A stretch of DNA of 64,000 nt, taken from positions 139,884,496-139,948,495 of the forward strand of contig CM067369.1 of assembly GCA_034401795.1 (NCBI GenBank). The letters run 5' to 3'. Position numbers and translations under genes: made by a program. Under the pieces are notes generated by a model. That model was not told the DNA's origin and did not search any database. It worked only from the letters and a program-made list of their open reading frames with translations. Shown in pieces: positions 10,625-21,690 of this stretch (position 1 is its first letter; each line of letters begins with the position of its first letter). This DNA is from Chaetoderma sp. LZ-2023a. Taxonomy: Eukaryota; Mollusca; Caudofoveata; Chaetodermatida; Chaetodermatidae.

Positions 10625-11306
10625 TTACGTGATGCCATTTTTCTCAGGTATGTAAACGTAGCAGCCCTCCTTCGGATGATCAGATGAACGTACTCTGATA
10701 TTGTCAGGTGTCGTCTGTTTCAAATCTAGGAGTACATATGAGTGAGGTTCGCATGTAACGTCCTTATATGATTCGATCAAATACTTTGTATTGCCTGGGT
10801 ACATCTTATTAGATAAAGAACGAATAGATGATGCATCACGTGGATTCTTAAACAATACCATGTAGTGACAGTTAACTGATAAGTCACGTTGATTGCATGA
10901 CTGGTGAAACAGATTTTGTGCCACAAATATTATGTTGCAATTCTCATGGTGAGAACGTTTTATAAATAGGTCAGCCACATTCTCGTCGCATTTATTCATC
11001 AAATCGTCGAGTACCACCAATGTTCTGCAACTTCTGTCTAGTTCAACATTCACACCCTCTTTAAATTCAACTTCTTTCGCCAAATCGTTATACCCATCTT
11101 GCAATTGCACCGTAGCAGTACACAATCCTCGGTGGAGGGGGAGTAATGGCGTAGGGATCTCTTATTAGTGCTTTTATCATCTCAGTTTTACCGCACTGCG
11201 TTGGTCCACAGACAATCATAGTAAATAGGTGATGTAATGCCGTATTGCAGTCAAGTGATGTTGCCATTGCGTCGGCACACGCATGTCCACATATGACTAC
11301 GCTCAT
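10625..11306 (-). pseudogene. ATP: A32/FtsK-HerA-type DNA-packaging ATPase, one frameshift
   Basis: This enzyme pumps the viral genome into the capsid. The N-terminal frame (11306 to about 11130) has the Walker A motif CGPTQCGKTEM. The second frame (about 11125 to 10625) has the Walker B motif RTLVVLDDLM and the following sensor region IIFVAQNLFHQ, then FKNPRDASSIRSLSNKMYP, all typical of Polinton packaging ATPases. The total of about 225 residues is normal for the family. A frameshift at roughly 11105-11130 separates the two P-loop halves, at a proline-rich run encoded by CCCCCTCC. Upstream of the ATG is a (TA)n microsatellite that probably replaced the original leader. Confidence 0.9.
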
Positions 11307-11308
11307 GC

Positions 11309-11310
<2 letters not shown>

Positions 11311-11378
<68 letters not shown>
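11311..11378. repeat. (TA)n microsatellite
   Basis: Uninterrupted TA dinucleotides over about 65 bases, immediately upstream of the ATPase start. Confidence 0.98.
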
Positions 11379-11380
<2 letters not shown>

Positions 11381-11492
11381 CTTAGTCATACGTGAACGTG
11401 CATGATCCGTCACTATGGTAACACCATGATGTAATATGTAGTTACTCTTCTGTGAATACTTTATCAATGCTTACTGGTTAGCGAGCATTAAG

Positions 11493-11955
11493 AATATAAT
11501 TGTGACATCAGATACTCGAGACGTAACTTAGGAGAAATGCTATGACCTTTTAAGAATATGATTGTGACGTAACTTATGAGAAATGCTATGATTGTGACGT
11601 CAGATACTCGAGACGTAGCTTAGGAGAAATGCTATGATTATTTAGGAATATGATTGTGACGTAAAATTAGGAGAAATGCTATGATTGCGACCTCAGATAC
11701 TCTAGATGTAACTTAGGAGGAATGCTATGATTACAACATAAAATTACGAGAAATGCTATGATTGTGACGTCAGATACGCGGGATGTAGCTTAGGAGAAAT
11801 GCTATGAACATTTGAGATTATGATTGTGACGTTAGATACTCGAGACATGACTTAGGAGAAATGCTATGATTGTGACAACCGATACTCGGGATGTGACTTA
11901 GAAGAACTGCTATGAACATTTAAGTGTATGATTATGACATCAGATACTTGCGCGA
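11493..11955. repeat. Irregular tandem array rich in TGACGT/CRE-like sites
   Basis: The phrases GATTGTGACGTCAGATACTC and TTAGGAGAAATGCTATGA recur about eight times with spacings of roughly 40-90 bases. Several copies carry a TGACGTCA or TGACGTAA core. The array sits in the non-coding gap between the Cys-rich protein and ATPase genes of the Polinton. Whether it has a regulatory role is unknown. Confidence 0.8.
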
Positions 11956-12255
11956 TGAAGACGAACAGATCAATGACATCTTTAAATAGCTACAAAATAA
12001 ACGCAATATTCAGCGAATATTTGACCATGAAATTGAAGAAAACTGTATAACGGCGTTTTATTTAAGTATGCTGAGGCACATAATGAAATGCGCTATTCAT
12101 TGTCAACAATACTCTATCAATCATTCACCTGAACCATTCTTCTCTAAAGAATAGCAATGGCATGTGCCGACAAGTGCCTCATTCAAGTGAAAAAAGCTAC
12201 CAGCGTGTGTTGGGGGGGGGGCGGGTGAGTGAATAGCAAGTCGCTAGTGACAGAT

Positions 12256-12306
<51 letters not shown>

Positions 12307-12631
12307 GCAAGGTGCTAGTACTGAACAAGTGAAATCCAATTTTAAAACTTTTTTGTTAATACTGACATCAATAATACATATCGGTACAAAGATACGATTA
12401 AACGAAATAAAAACAAATACAACGATTTACCAAAGCTACGATTGACGAAATAAAACAATTAATTATGTTTTGGTGTTTTTTTAAATAAAAAGACATATAA
12501 AGCAATTAAGTAGGTGGGACTTTTTTATGATTTTATTATAAATTATCCATGTTTTTTAATGCTTAAAACATGGTTAATTTTAAATAAAACTAAATAAATT
12601 AATACGCGCATAGAGAAAATATTAATTATAG
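11956..12631. other. Non-coding AT-rich spacer with a (GA)n tract
   Basis: No gene is visible. It has a poly-G run (12210-12219), a GA microsatellite at 12261-12302 and AT-rich sequence up to the next gene. Confidence 0.7.
12261..12302. repeat. (GA)n microsatellite
   Basis: About 20 uninterrupted GA dinucleotides. Confidence 0.97.
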
Positions 12632-13153
12632 TTATGCCGACAACATCTGTTTTTTATATATTACATCCACAATGTACGTATACCATTCCGTCATACACAT
12701 GCAGTATAGATCAGTACAATGTTCATATATATCATAATGACAGGCTAGTTGAGCACAATATTCGGCTTCGTCTATTTCTAATAATGCCGCCTCATTATAC
12801 AGTTCAAAATTGTCAATTAGATTAAGGTCTACATCAATCCCAAAACAAGAATGTTCACGTTGACTCGGAAGATTTACTAGACAACCGTAACATTCTTGCA
12901 CAATCAAGGAATGTATCTTTTCACACAGCATGAATGCGAGTAATTTCTGGATAATCTTCTGCACATGATCCGTAGGACAATAATGGTGTGGCTGACACAT
13001 AGTCTTACAATAGTGACACAATTTGTCGGTATCATCATCGACGAGATTTAGTTCATCATCGCTTAAAATCTCATCGAGGTATATAGTGTCTGTAGTAAGC
13101 ATGGCGTGATTAGACATCTCTGCGGAATCACTAGTGGACGGAATGTCACTCAT
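12632..13153 (-). CDS. Cys/His-rich Polinton accessory protein
   Basis: An intact 173-codon frame starts at ATG 13153. The N-terminus is acidic and Ser/Thr-rich. Two Cys/His clusters follow: LCHYCKTMCQPHHYC (about residues 45-60) and VQECYGCLVNLPSQREHSCF (about residues 85-105), the second of which recurs in small proteins of invertebrate Polintons. The C-terminus is acidic with further Cys (YEHCTDLYCMCMTEW). The spacing suggests zinc binding, but no named domain can be assigned. Its position between the PC4-like gene and the ATPase supports it as a true element gene. It is one of the few unbroken genes in this copy. Confidence 0.6.
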   Translation of the reverse strand: MSDIPSTSDSAEMSNHAMLTTDTIYLDEILSDDELNLVDDDTDKLCHYCKTMCQPHHYCPTDHVQKIIQKLLAFMLCEKIHSLIVQECYGCLVNLPSQREHSCFGIDVDLNLIDNFELYNEAALLEIDEAEYCAQLACHYDIYEHCTDLYCMCMTEWYTYIVDVIYKKQMLSA

Positions 13154-13279
13154 GTTCTCGCTTTATCTTTTTCACACCGTAAAAGTGCTGAGGTATTGGG
13201 CTAAACAACACGTCACCGCTCACGTCAGGAGGTGCGTAAAAGTTAGATAATGCTGCCAGCAAATTATTCACATTCTGGT

Positions 13280-13675
13280 TCAATTATTCCCACTCATTGT
13301 CTTGCAGATATAAACTGCTACGTGTGGGGCATGGTTCTGCGTCAGAGCAGAAAAATAGCATATGTTAATACACAGAAATTCGACACAGATAGAAATGCGA
13401 ACAGAATTGTCCAAAGAATATGTAAATAGTATGCCTTCTTTTTTGCATGCACGTTTTACCGCATCTTCAAGATCGGGTATACTTTGTAACAGCTGTTTAA
13501 ATGCTACTACACTGAGATATAAACCACATTTAGTAGGATAACCATCAGGATGAAACTGTCGTAGATCGATACACCGCTTTTCAGCAAAACGTATTGTTCG
13601 TGCTTTAAGTGAATTACTAAGATCGCGCCAAAACACAGAGCGATTTAAATATTTAAAGCAAGGATCAGATGACAT
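13280..13675 (-). CDS. PC4/p15-like single-stranded DNA-binding protein
   Basis: The 131-codon frame from ATG 13675 holds CIDLRQFHPDGYPTKCGLYL followed by SVVAFKQLLQSIPDLEDAV at about residues 35-75. This is the pattern of the PC4 (transcriptional coactivator p15) ssDNA-binding domain: a basic/aromatic beta strand, a Gly-rich turn with Lys, then an amphipathic helix. In a protein-primed replicating element it could bind displaced single strands or act in late transcription; that is inference. The C-terminal 40 residues after the helix look unrelated and may be out-of-frame sequence, so a late frameshift is possible. It lies between the Cys-rich protein and two small unknown frames. Confidence 0.55.
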   Translation of the reverse strand: MSSDPCFKYLNRSVFWRDLSNSLKARTIRFAEKRCIDLRQFHPDGYPTKCGLYLSVVAFKQLLQSIPDLEDAVKRACKKEGILFTYSLDNSVRISICVEFLCINICYFSALTQNHAPHVAVYICKTMSGNN

Positions 13676-13723
13676 CGCGGAGAATGAATAATCATAGCAC
13701 GAAACTGATGCCTTTATATATCC

Positions 13724-13963
13724 TTAGTAGCAATAACGATCATCCGCACATGGTTTGAACGCCATCTGTTGAAAATACCATGCACACAATGGCATACAGA
13801 GGAACACGTGTGTTACAATGATGTACATAGATGTGCTTAATTTGAATATATGACGCGCATTTGTTTGAACAATAATGATCGTATTCACGTGGAACAAACA
13901 ATGTCTTCTACCGCTCAACACACACTTTATGAGCAACAACATGTATGACCAACTTTTAACCAT
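13724..13963 (-). CDS. Small hydrophobic ORF, doubtful
   Basis: 79 codons with two hydrophobic stretches and several Cys. No motif is recognised. It lies in line with Polinton genes but could be chance. Confidence 0.2.
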   Translation of the reverse strand: MVKSWSYMLLLIKCVLSGRRHCLFHVNTIIIVQTNARHIFKLSTSMYIIVTHVFLCMPLCAWYFQQMAFKPCADDRYCY

Positions 13964-14121
13964 TACACAACTGAGAGACTCAGTACACTAAGTCAATGTG
14001 TATTATCGCTGGATGCACAAAATAGTTTGAAAACTATCAGACTGTAAGTTCATGGTGGATGCCAACAACTTTCAGTCAAAATATTTTTGCGGTAATATAA
14101 GGCTTGAAATGCGTGCGATAA

Positions 14122-14409
14122 CTAAGCATAAGTTATGAATGAGAAAGACTGATTAATGTAGCTTCGCAACAATAATACGCAAACCCAATGCACAATGTCT
14201 ATCCCATATTCGGTTAATATACCCTTGCCAATTTCAGACATGAGTATAATTCTTCCCGCATTAATTATGCCATCTCTTAAAGTGAACTGCACGTTCCTCA
14301 TAAACAATGCACGCATCTTATCCTTATCAGCGTTACACAGACTAGGAATATTTGCTATCCCAGTGTGGGCAGGTAGTGTGGCTTCATCGGACATGGATGA
14401 CACTGACAT
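14122..14409 (-). CDS. Small unknown Polinton ORF
   Basis: 95 codons from an ATG at 14409. The middle (DKDKMRALFMRNVQFTLRDG then INAGRIILMSEIGKGIL) looks like a compact helical domain; the last 20 residues are hydrophobic. It is placed directly downstream of the polymerase C-terminus. I recognise no family. Confidence 0.35.
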   Translation of the reverse strand: MSVSSMSDEATLPAHTGIANIPSLCNADKDKMRALFMRNVQFTLRDGIINAGRIILMSEIGKGILTEYGIDIVHWVCVLLLRSYINQSFSFITYA

Positions 14410-14561
14410 TGTTTACGTACTGACTGAAAAAAGTGCAATGTTACTATTTATATGTATAATATGCTAGTGTAACCATATGGTACTGATGATAAATCTCCCA
14501 ATTTCAAAATTTATTTTTTAAAGACTGGTCTGAAAATCGTACTGCTATTTACTGAAAGAAT

Positions 14562-17500
14562 TCAAAAATGATCAGTTGGCGTGATCTTAGATGGGTAGAT
14601 TAGTAATACGCTATTACTATCCATAATTCCAGCATCGTTTATAATTTGTTCAATGGATTTTTTCATTGTATCAACATTAACTTGTTTTGATTGTTCAGTA
14701 CCCAGTGTTAAACCTTTAACCTTCGTTACTTGTTTAACAGTTGATGGATCACCATGACGCTTCATTTCATAACTATAGTTTTTTTGACCGAGTGCGCAAA
14801 AACTTGTTAATTCGTAAGCGGAGGGGATTTCACTCGTCCAAGAACGTAGATACCAACTTCGTTCTTGAATTGTTGGCTCACCTTCCCGGTATTAAATACC
14901 ACCGAATCCGTATCGTGATAGGCTACGCAGCGTCCGGGTAAGGACAAGACTTCGTACAGTTTTATTCGGCCATAAGCTGTCATGAAAGATGCAAGCATAC
15001 AGTTGGTATTTAATGGTGACTGAACATACTCATCATTGACCAAATAGGAGGCCATTAGAAGACTATCGTTCAGGAATGTAATGGAGCCTACAGTTTTACT
15101 TTTATCATTCAGAAGGGAGAGTAGACCTTTACATGTTGATATCATGCTATTCTTCTTATGATCACGAAGAGAAAATCGTCCCCACAAAATATTCAAACAG
15201 GATTTAGCAACATAGCGCAAACCCAGGCTATTTGATATTTTTGCAGGGTCGAGCTGTATTCCTTCATGTTTATAATAGTCAGCCACGTAATTCATCTTTC
15301 ACTCTCACTACCGACACAATCAGGATAACCGCTACTTTACTGTTTAATTTTCAAAAAACGGTTAATGTATTCTGAAAATAACCGATTGTCACAATGCCAC
15401 TCATATTGCGATGATGCATGATAATGCCATACTTCATACATTTTTAATGACATAACCATTGCATATAGCTAGCTGTAACCCTGGAGTAGCCATGTTCTGC
15501 ATAAACTGCGCTGTTCTTCCGTATGTTCGCATATAGAAGATTGTTCATTTTTCATGCATTCGTCGCATAGTACAAACATAAGGCATGAATTTATTCTAGC
15601 AGATAGCACAGGAAAGTATAGGTCATGAGGTGGAATGACTTTGCATTTAATAAGACCAAAGAAGTCATGTGCCATCTTATCACTCAAGTCATTGCCTTTT
15701 AGAACTGTATATGAGCCTTCGGGAAAACAACATTGTTTCATCACTGAAGGATACATGGAAATACAGTCTAAATATTTGAGCATGGTATGCTCATCCGCTT
15801 CCATAAATAAACAAATCGCGGATGTATGTCCACCGAATAGCGCTTCGCGTGGAGATATTGGGTGGGCTAAGTCCAATTTGGTGATAAAATTATTTAGCAT
15901 GGCGGAATCAGCGACTTGTTTCTTAAAGTCGCATTCCCACATAATTCTCACCATATATCTGTGCGATTCAAATAAAGAAATGCGGCATTGGAGCGCAGAA
16001 TATGCTTCTTCATATGTCTGATCGCCATATGGTGTATATGACATATCACGCTTATCACTGCTACAAGCAGACACATGTCCGTGGAATTTACAACCTAAAA
16101 ACTCGAAAATAATATATTCAGAAACATCAATTCCATCTATATAATGACAGCATATTTTATGTTCACCACCACCATTTAGCACATGCGCAATTTGGCGACT
16201 CTCACATTGGCTGACCCATTCCATCCATTCTACGCCCAAAACACTATAAGCACGTTTTGCTCTTAGTGAGAAATAAGGTAAAGTTTGTATGCTCTCAGGT
16301 CGAAGCCATAAAGCGGGATAGGCTGCATTACACACCCACGCTAAGCGTTATCCCTGTCACAAATGGATTTTGGCCATCCGTCGATTCAGAAAATAAAGTC
16401 TTAAATCTAGACATGGCTAAACATAAGACAGTTACAATATACCGATGAGATTTTTCTCAACATCATGGAGCTTATGTCTAGATATCTGGTCGTTGTACCA
16501 GCGATCAAATTCAATTAATTCATTCGCATTCATATTTTGTGGACAGAATATCTCCCTCTCGGGAAAGGGTATTACCTTACTCCAAAATTGACGTGTGTTG
16601 AGCTGATGGGGAAATGTCCCCTTACGAACAGGAAGATTAAAAGCATCGCCCACCTTATGTAATGAAAGGGGAAAAAGGATAATGGAATCGATAAACCGAA
16701 TAGTGCCTACGTCAAATGAGAGAACTGAATGACCGCGCATGATAATATTTGTAGGTTTAAGATGCAGGTTAGCAGTTTTGCAAATGCATTGAAGGAGTAA
16801 AAGAGAATCATAGGCATATGCATTGTGAGCGATCACCAAGTAGTCAGAGAAAACATATTTTCTCCAGATTTTTTTACCAACACGCACAGCCTTAACACGT
16901 GTCAACCAGCTAACGAACTGATCCACTGCGACTAACCCGTGAAAGCAAACATATCCATAACTCATGCCCCGATGACATGTAGGGCAATCGTCTTAAAGCG
17001 GTTGCTCGAAGCACGCATCACAACATATGTTGGCTACCATGAGATTGACTTCATGCTCATCTAGAATATTAGTATTGCTACTGGCAATAGGCGATAAATA
17101 TGTTTCTGTGTCGTAAATGATGTATTTTTGAAAATCTTCATAACCACAAATGTCAGCATTCGCACTCATAGAGCGTGCATGGGATAATGACAAAATAGTT
17201 TCTTCAGTTACTTTATGATAACACGTATGATTTTCAGTAATGACTTACTTTTCTTTACATGCATGCCATTTTGTCATATGGCATACGTGTTCATCGTCAT
17301 CTTTATGTATGTGACTGAAACAGTGGGGACATGCCTTCACCATTTCGCAGGTCCCATTAGAGAGGTTGTTCGCCATACATTGATGGTTATAAAACTTACG
17401 ATGACAATCAGTACACATTATCTTATGCATAGCGTCTGTAGAAGTACAAGATCCTTTATCAGAATAAAATGTCTGACAACTACGACAGTGTGCAGCGCAT

Positions 17501-18230
17501 GAGTGATCATTAGCGTATGACGCATTACACCACGTACAGTAATTACATAACAAAAGAAATGTGGCCATAGAGCTGATTAAGGATATATGATTATCATGTT
17601 CTGAATGCATAAGATGTATGCATGGTAAACTCGTGAATGCACTACCGAATAGGCGTTCATGCATTGACTAGATTTGAATAAAAAAAATTGATTGCGTAAA
17701 TGTTCCTGAAATTGGTTCCAATCAGTACTATTAATTTCGCGTTCAGGAATACAACAAGCTGTATGATATTCACGCGCCATATGCGTTAAATATGTTTTAT
17801 TACATCTCAAATTATGCCATTCATTTGCAGAGATTAATTTGTTCATTTTCTCAATAAATTTTATTCCTAAAAATATTCCTGCCGCAAAACAGAATGGACA
17901 TTCAGCGATAACAGGTATAATACATCTTTCTATACGCATTTACACATCTAAATCAGATGAATGTAAATTTAATAAATTTAAATGTCTAGAATCGATCACA
18001 CCCAGGAGAGTATCATTTCGCCCACCTGAGTTGTAGTCCTCTACACGAAAAGCGTGAAATTCAAAACCCTACAATCAGTATTTGACTGAATGACTTTTTC
18101 CACTGATTCTAAAATTATGAATGGCGTAATTTAATTCCACAGCCTAAAATCCATCACTATCGGTATTTCCAAAGAAGAGTGAATCAACTCGATTCTCATG
18201 TGGTCATTTGGCTGAACATTACTAGATTCG
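14562..18230 (-). pseudogene. POLB: Protein-primed family-B DNA polymerase of the Polinton, broken
   Basis: This enzyme replicates the element. Parts in order on the minus strand: an N-terminal region (RIELIHSSLEIPI) near 18200; a Cys/His-rich zinc-binding-like region (17664-17245); exonuclease motif I YDTETY (about 17120); exonuclease II IAHNAYAYDS (about 16825); a GCKFHG motif (about 16100), typical of the endonuclease-like segment of these polymerases; motif A YLDCISMYPS (about 15770); motif B SCLNILWGRFS (about 15200); motif C YHDTDSVVF (about 14910); and thumb TKVKGLTL (about 14725). Segments between 17664 and 15469 mostly share one frame broken by TAA codons (17245, 16993, 16432), with frameshifts near 16340-16430, 15300-15460 and 14770-14800. 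The order and motifs are diagnostic; the gene is dead. Confidence 0.9.
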
Positions 18231-19467
18231 CTATACGTATCGAGCAAAGATTGAAAGGTGGTGTATCGGCTATAGGATAACTTTTAAAAGATACATTATA
18301 TTCAGTACCTTCGAGATGAAACTTTTTACCATGGTATTTGCGCACAGTCTCCACAGATATATAGTCGGTATAATCAAATACCGACCCTCCGATTTGAGCA
18401 TGCTCGTGGTGAATGCCTTGCAAATAATGCTTAAGTAGATCATCTGTAAGCACTATATTCTCTGCTATACATCGACTGATTTCATCAGTGATGAGACTAA
18501 TTTCATCTGCCAAATGATTTGCACGCATGTCAATAAGAGTTTGATGAGTAGGAACATCGATGCGGTAAGCGGAATTATTAGGAAGGCATGCTAAATCCAG
18601 AGATAAGTCATTAGCAGAAGACGCAATACAGTCTGGAACTGGTGCATTAGCAAATAAATTTAGGACGGTATCATTAGGAAGGCATGCTAGATCCAGAAAT
18701 ATGTCATTAGCAGAAGGCGCAATACAGTCATGAACTAGCGCATTATCGAATAAATTTAGGTTGGAATCATTAGGAAGGCATGCTACATCCAGAGATAGGT
18801 CATTAGATGAAGGTGCAATAAAGTCAAGCAGAGATGCATCGTCAAATAAATTTACATCGTAATCATTAAGAAGGCATGCTAAATCCTGAGATAGGTCATT
18901 AGCAAAAGACGCAATACAGTCAGGAACTGGTTCAACGTCAATTACATTTAGATCGTGTCCATCATGTACATCGGTCGAATAATTAGGATCAATTACGTCA
19001 CAATCGTTATGAGGATAATTGAAAAATGATGATGGTACGGTATTCAGATCAGGAATAGATAGTTCAGTTCTCGTATGAGCAGTTAGATCATCGGTAGAAG
19101 CAGGTTGTGCAGGTATGATTACGTCATAATCATAAAGATCATCCAAATAATTGAAAACATCAGCATCGGTATTCGCAATAGACAGTTTAGAAATGACTTC
19201 ACAGTAATCAGGAACAGAGTTGACATCACTATCATTTACATCATGTAATGCAATGTCGCTATGGTCATCAGATACGCACGTTTGCGGAATTGTAAAGTCG
19301 GGTTCATATAACATAGAACCCAGATATATAAGGTTATCCACATGTTCATCAGGTGAAAAGGGTAGATCCATGTTTAATCTAGCGACATCAGAGTCATGCA
19401 TCTGCTGCAAAATCACATTAACCGCCTCTTCACATTCTTTAATTTCGTTGCTTAAATTATCTGCCAT
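18196..19467 (-). CDS. Acidic repeat protein, probably the N-terminal region of the Polinton polymerase
   Basis: An open frame of 423 codons starts at ATG 19467. The first 170 residues are highly acidic (Asp, Asn, Val, Tyr). At about residues 170-300 four tandem 32-residue repeats occur, with the core NDLSLDLACLPNDSNLNLFD. The last 100 residues are not repetitive (DEISRCIAENIVL, then DYISVETVRKYHGKKF). The end of the frame meets the start of the polymerase N-terminal domain in another frame at 18200-18230, so a frameshift probably separated what was one long polypeptide. Alternatively it is an independent acidic protein. Polinton polymerases do have long variable N-termini. It is still open over 1.27 kb while its neighbours are broken. 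Confidence 0.6.
   Translation of the reverse strand: MADNLSNEIKECEEAVNVILQQMHDSDVARLNMDLPFSPDEHVDNLIYLGSMLYEPDFTIPQTCVSDDHSDIALHDVNDSDVNSVPDYCEVISKLSIANTDADVFNYLDDLYDYDVIIPAQPASTDDLTAHTRTELSIPDLNTVPSSFFNYPHNDCDVIDPNYSTDVHDGHDLNVIDVEPVPDCIASFANDLSQDLACLLNDYDVNLFDDASLLDFIAPSSNDLSLDVACLPNDSNLNLFDNALVHDCIAPSANDIFLDLACLPNDTVLNLFANAPVPDCIASSANDLSLDLACLPNNSAYRIDVPTHQTLIDMRANHLADEISLITDEISRCIAENIVLTDDLLKHYLQGIHHEHAQIGGSVFDYTDYISVETVRKYHGKKFHLEGTEYNVSFKSYPIADTPPFNLCSIRIANLVMFSQMTT
18577..18962. repeat. Four tandem 96-base coding repeats
   Basis: The word ATTAGGAAGGCATGCTA (or ATTAAGAAGG) starts units at 18577, 18673, 18769 and 18865, exactly 96 bases apart, so each repeat adds 32 codons in frame to the acidic protein. 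Confidence 0.95.
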
Positions 19468-19482
19468 TTTGTTATGTCTTTA

Positions 19483-21590
19483 ACGCACAATTAATCCGAG
19501 CTTTATTTAAAATTGTAAAATCTACACTCTAAACTGTTTCTTTTAAAAAAGAACAAATATCGACAGCGAACTAGACAGGCGCGCTCTGCTTAAATACGTG
19601 CAGAGAACAGCGCCATGCAGAGACCAGCCGGCCGCCATAGCATTTCTCCTCAGCCTCCTCCCTCCTCCTCCTACGACCTCCGTTATCAGACCACCTCTTA
19701 AACTCTATTATTTTTTACCTTACATACCACAGTATCAAGGAGAGGCAGTGGAGGGGGGCGCGCGCTGCTCAGTTAAAATGTAAAATACCCAACTTTTAGG
19801 GGTTACAATTTTCAACAAGAAATTGGACATCCAACAGGGTTTTACCATGAGTCACATATACTAAATATAGATTCTCAAGTGTGCGAATATAGACGTCATT
19901 GTTCTTCTGAAATCTCTCTACCGTGGGGGTGGGGGGTGGACGCCATTGTTCCCACATACCAGTGCGTACGGACGCCATTGTTCTTCCTTTGTGTGCCTAC
20001 GGACGCCATTGTTGTGCATACGGACGCCATTGTTCTCCAAGACCTCCTGCTGAGAAGAACAATAACGTCTGTCGCCCCCCCCCCCTTTACTACTCATGGT
20101 TCAGTTTGCTACAGTATGACAATGTTTGTTTGTCTTAAGCGTGGCGCACATTGGAGCAATAAGCTTAGCAATCAGGCACGAGAGACTATTTCCTAAGCTG
20201 ATAGCTAGGTGCTATTTCAGCGCACGTGATGAGCTAACCCCTTACCCCGGTGCTACTATGATGTCATGATTAATGTGTCCCCTATCAAACTATCATTTAT
20301 AGCTTCGATTTTGTCATCATCTTAAAATATTATGCGGGCGAGCGTTTAATTTTTATTAATTGATTGCGTCAGCTAAGCTGTTCATTTTGTACAATGGACA
20401 GGGTGAGTTTCTCGGCATGAATGAATGAAATTATCAAACACATTAGTTATTTTCCTCATTGTTGTTCGTGTCCAAAGGCTCAGGGAAATTCACAGCATAC
20501 AAGAGATACCCGCTTATCAAAGAGCATCTCGTGCCTGTTTGCTACACTGATAGCTCCCATGTCCACCCGCCCACGGGCGTGATTGACTCGATAGTATTTT
20601 AGAAGACAAGAACACTAGATCACGTTGTTTGCTTGCAATACAATTTGAGTCTGGTAGTTCCAGTGCATTGGTCTAACTCGTACGCTGCAACTACAGTATT
20701 TATAACATAATACAGTATCGCTGCAATGGCGGTAACAGGCTTTAATAAAAACGTATGCAGTGACTCAATTATTGCGTTTCATGTAATGACATATTTATGC
20801 TGGTGAATTTCCTGAAATAGTCTCTGTTGATCATGAGTTATGGTCTAATGCTTCATCAGGGACATGTTTCTCCTGCATAATTCTGGGACCACCATTGTCA
20901 TTAATTTATCTCAGACTATAAAACGAATATTCCATTTCTCTCTAATTACAGGCCAGCGTGCGACGCTTTTAGCAGGGATATCTGTACACGGCTACCAGGA
21001 GTTTGCTGTTAGATTGGCAAATAAAAGATTAATCCGTTCACGATTAATGCATTATTGCGAGTGATCGTGACTTGTAGCTATTATAATAATGTGGCTGCAA
21101 CAGAATGGCTGATTTTCCTTTTAGGTAGAACATATTTAGATAACCTTTGAATTGGTTAATTGCATTTGGTATGCGAGAGCGTATCAACTATGGATCCTAA
21201 ACTGCCACAGCTATCCATTAATAGCTGTCGCATTTGGGAGTGGGGTGGTCGTTTTGGATGTTGCGGCTGGTGGTGAGATGGTGATGGTAGGGTGGGGGTG
21301 GGGTGTGAATAGGAGGTGATTATATAAGCCTTACAGACCAAGCCTCACTTGGATTCAGAATTGTTTTGACATATGTAATCCATTACATTAAGTGGCATAG
21401 TAGTTATTATAGACAGGTTTGACTGTACATGTATGTAATATTTCGAGGATGGATAGTAAGTGTGGCAAGTGCAAGTTTCTATCAGATAAGCGCTGTGTAC
21501 GCTCATATCCACAGCAGGTGATTATACATCAAAGGTATACACTTCGTTCAATTTTGTGACTGATTTTTCGATTTTCGTGACGGAGCTACG
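19483..21590. other. Non-coding flank right of the Polinton
   Basis: No gene is recognised. It starts with a GC-richer, TATA-containing stretch (19560-19780) that may include the element's terminal repeat, then a cluster of GACGCCATTGTT words (19890-20040), a poly-C run (20077-20088) and ordinary AT-rich sequence. The Polinton border cannot be placed without the left end. Confidence 0.5.
19890..20040. repeat. Cluster of GACGCCATTGTT words
   Basis: GACGCCATTGTT or GACGTCATTGTT occurs five times within 150 bases at irregular spacing, in three cases after a TACG. A related inverted word (AACAATGGCG) recurs at 63932. Confidence 0.75.
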
Positions 21591-21690
21591 TACGTTTTGA
21601 TTTTAACGTCAGCTAACAAATGAAGTATTAGATTATGACGTTATATACTTGAGAGACTGGTCGGATCCCTCCATTGATCCCTCCATTTAT
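21590..21690 (-). repeat. Family-A MITE, terminal fragment
   Basis: AACGTCAGCTAAC, TTATGACGTTATATACTTGA and CTCCATTGATC match the outer arm of the complete minus-oriented family-A copy at 32915-33290. The hairpin core is absent. Confidence 0.6.

Larger units (their letters stand above)
1..19560 (-). mobile_element. Decayed Polinton/Maverick (adintovirus-like) element, left end outside window
   Basis: A run of minus-strand genes matches the Polinton set: protein-primed DNA polymerase B, packaging ATPase, chromodomain integrase, minor and major capsid proteins and adenain-like protease. Polintons are self-synthesising transposons, also regarded as endogenous adintoviruses. Without the 4.7-kb transposon inserted at 1633-6320, about 15 kb of element is present, a normal Polinton size. 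Coding remnants still run at position 1, so the left terminal repeat lies outside the window. The right terminal repeat should lie just beyond the polymerase at about 19.5-20.2 kb, but with only one end visible it cannot be delimited, and the right border given is approximate. Most genes are interrupted, so this copy is inactive. Confidence 0.9.
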
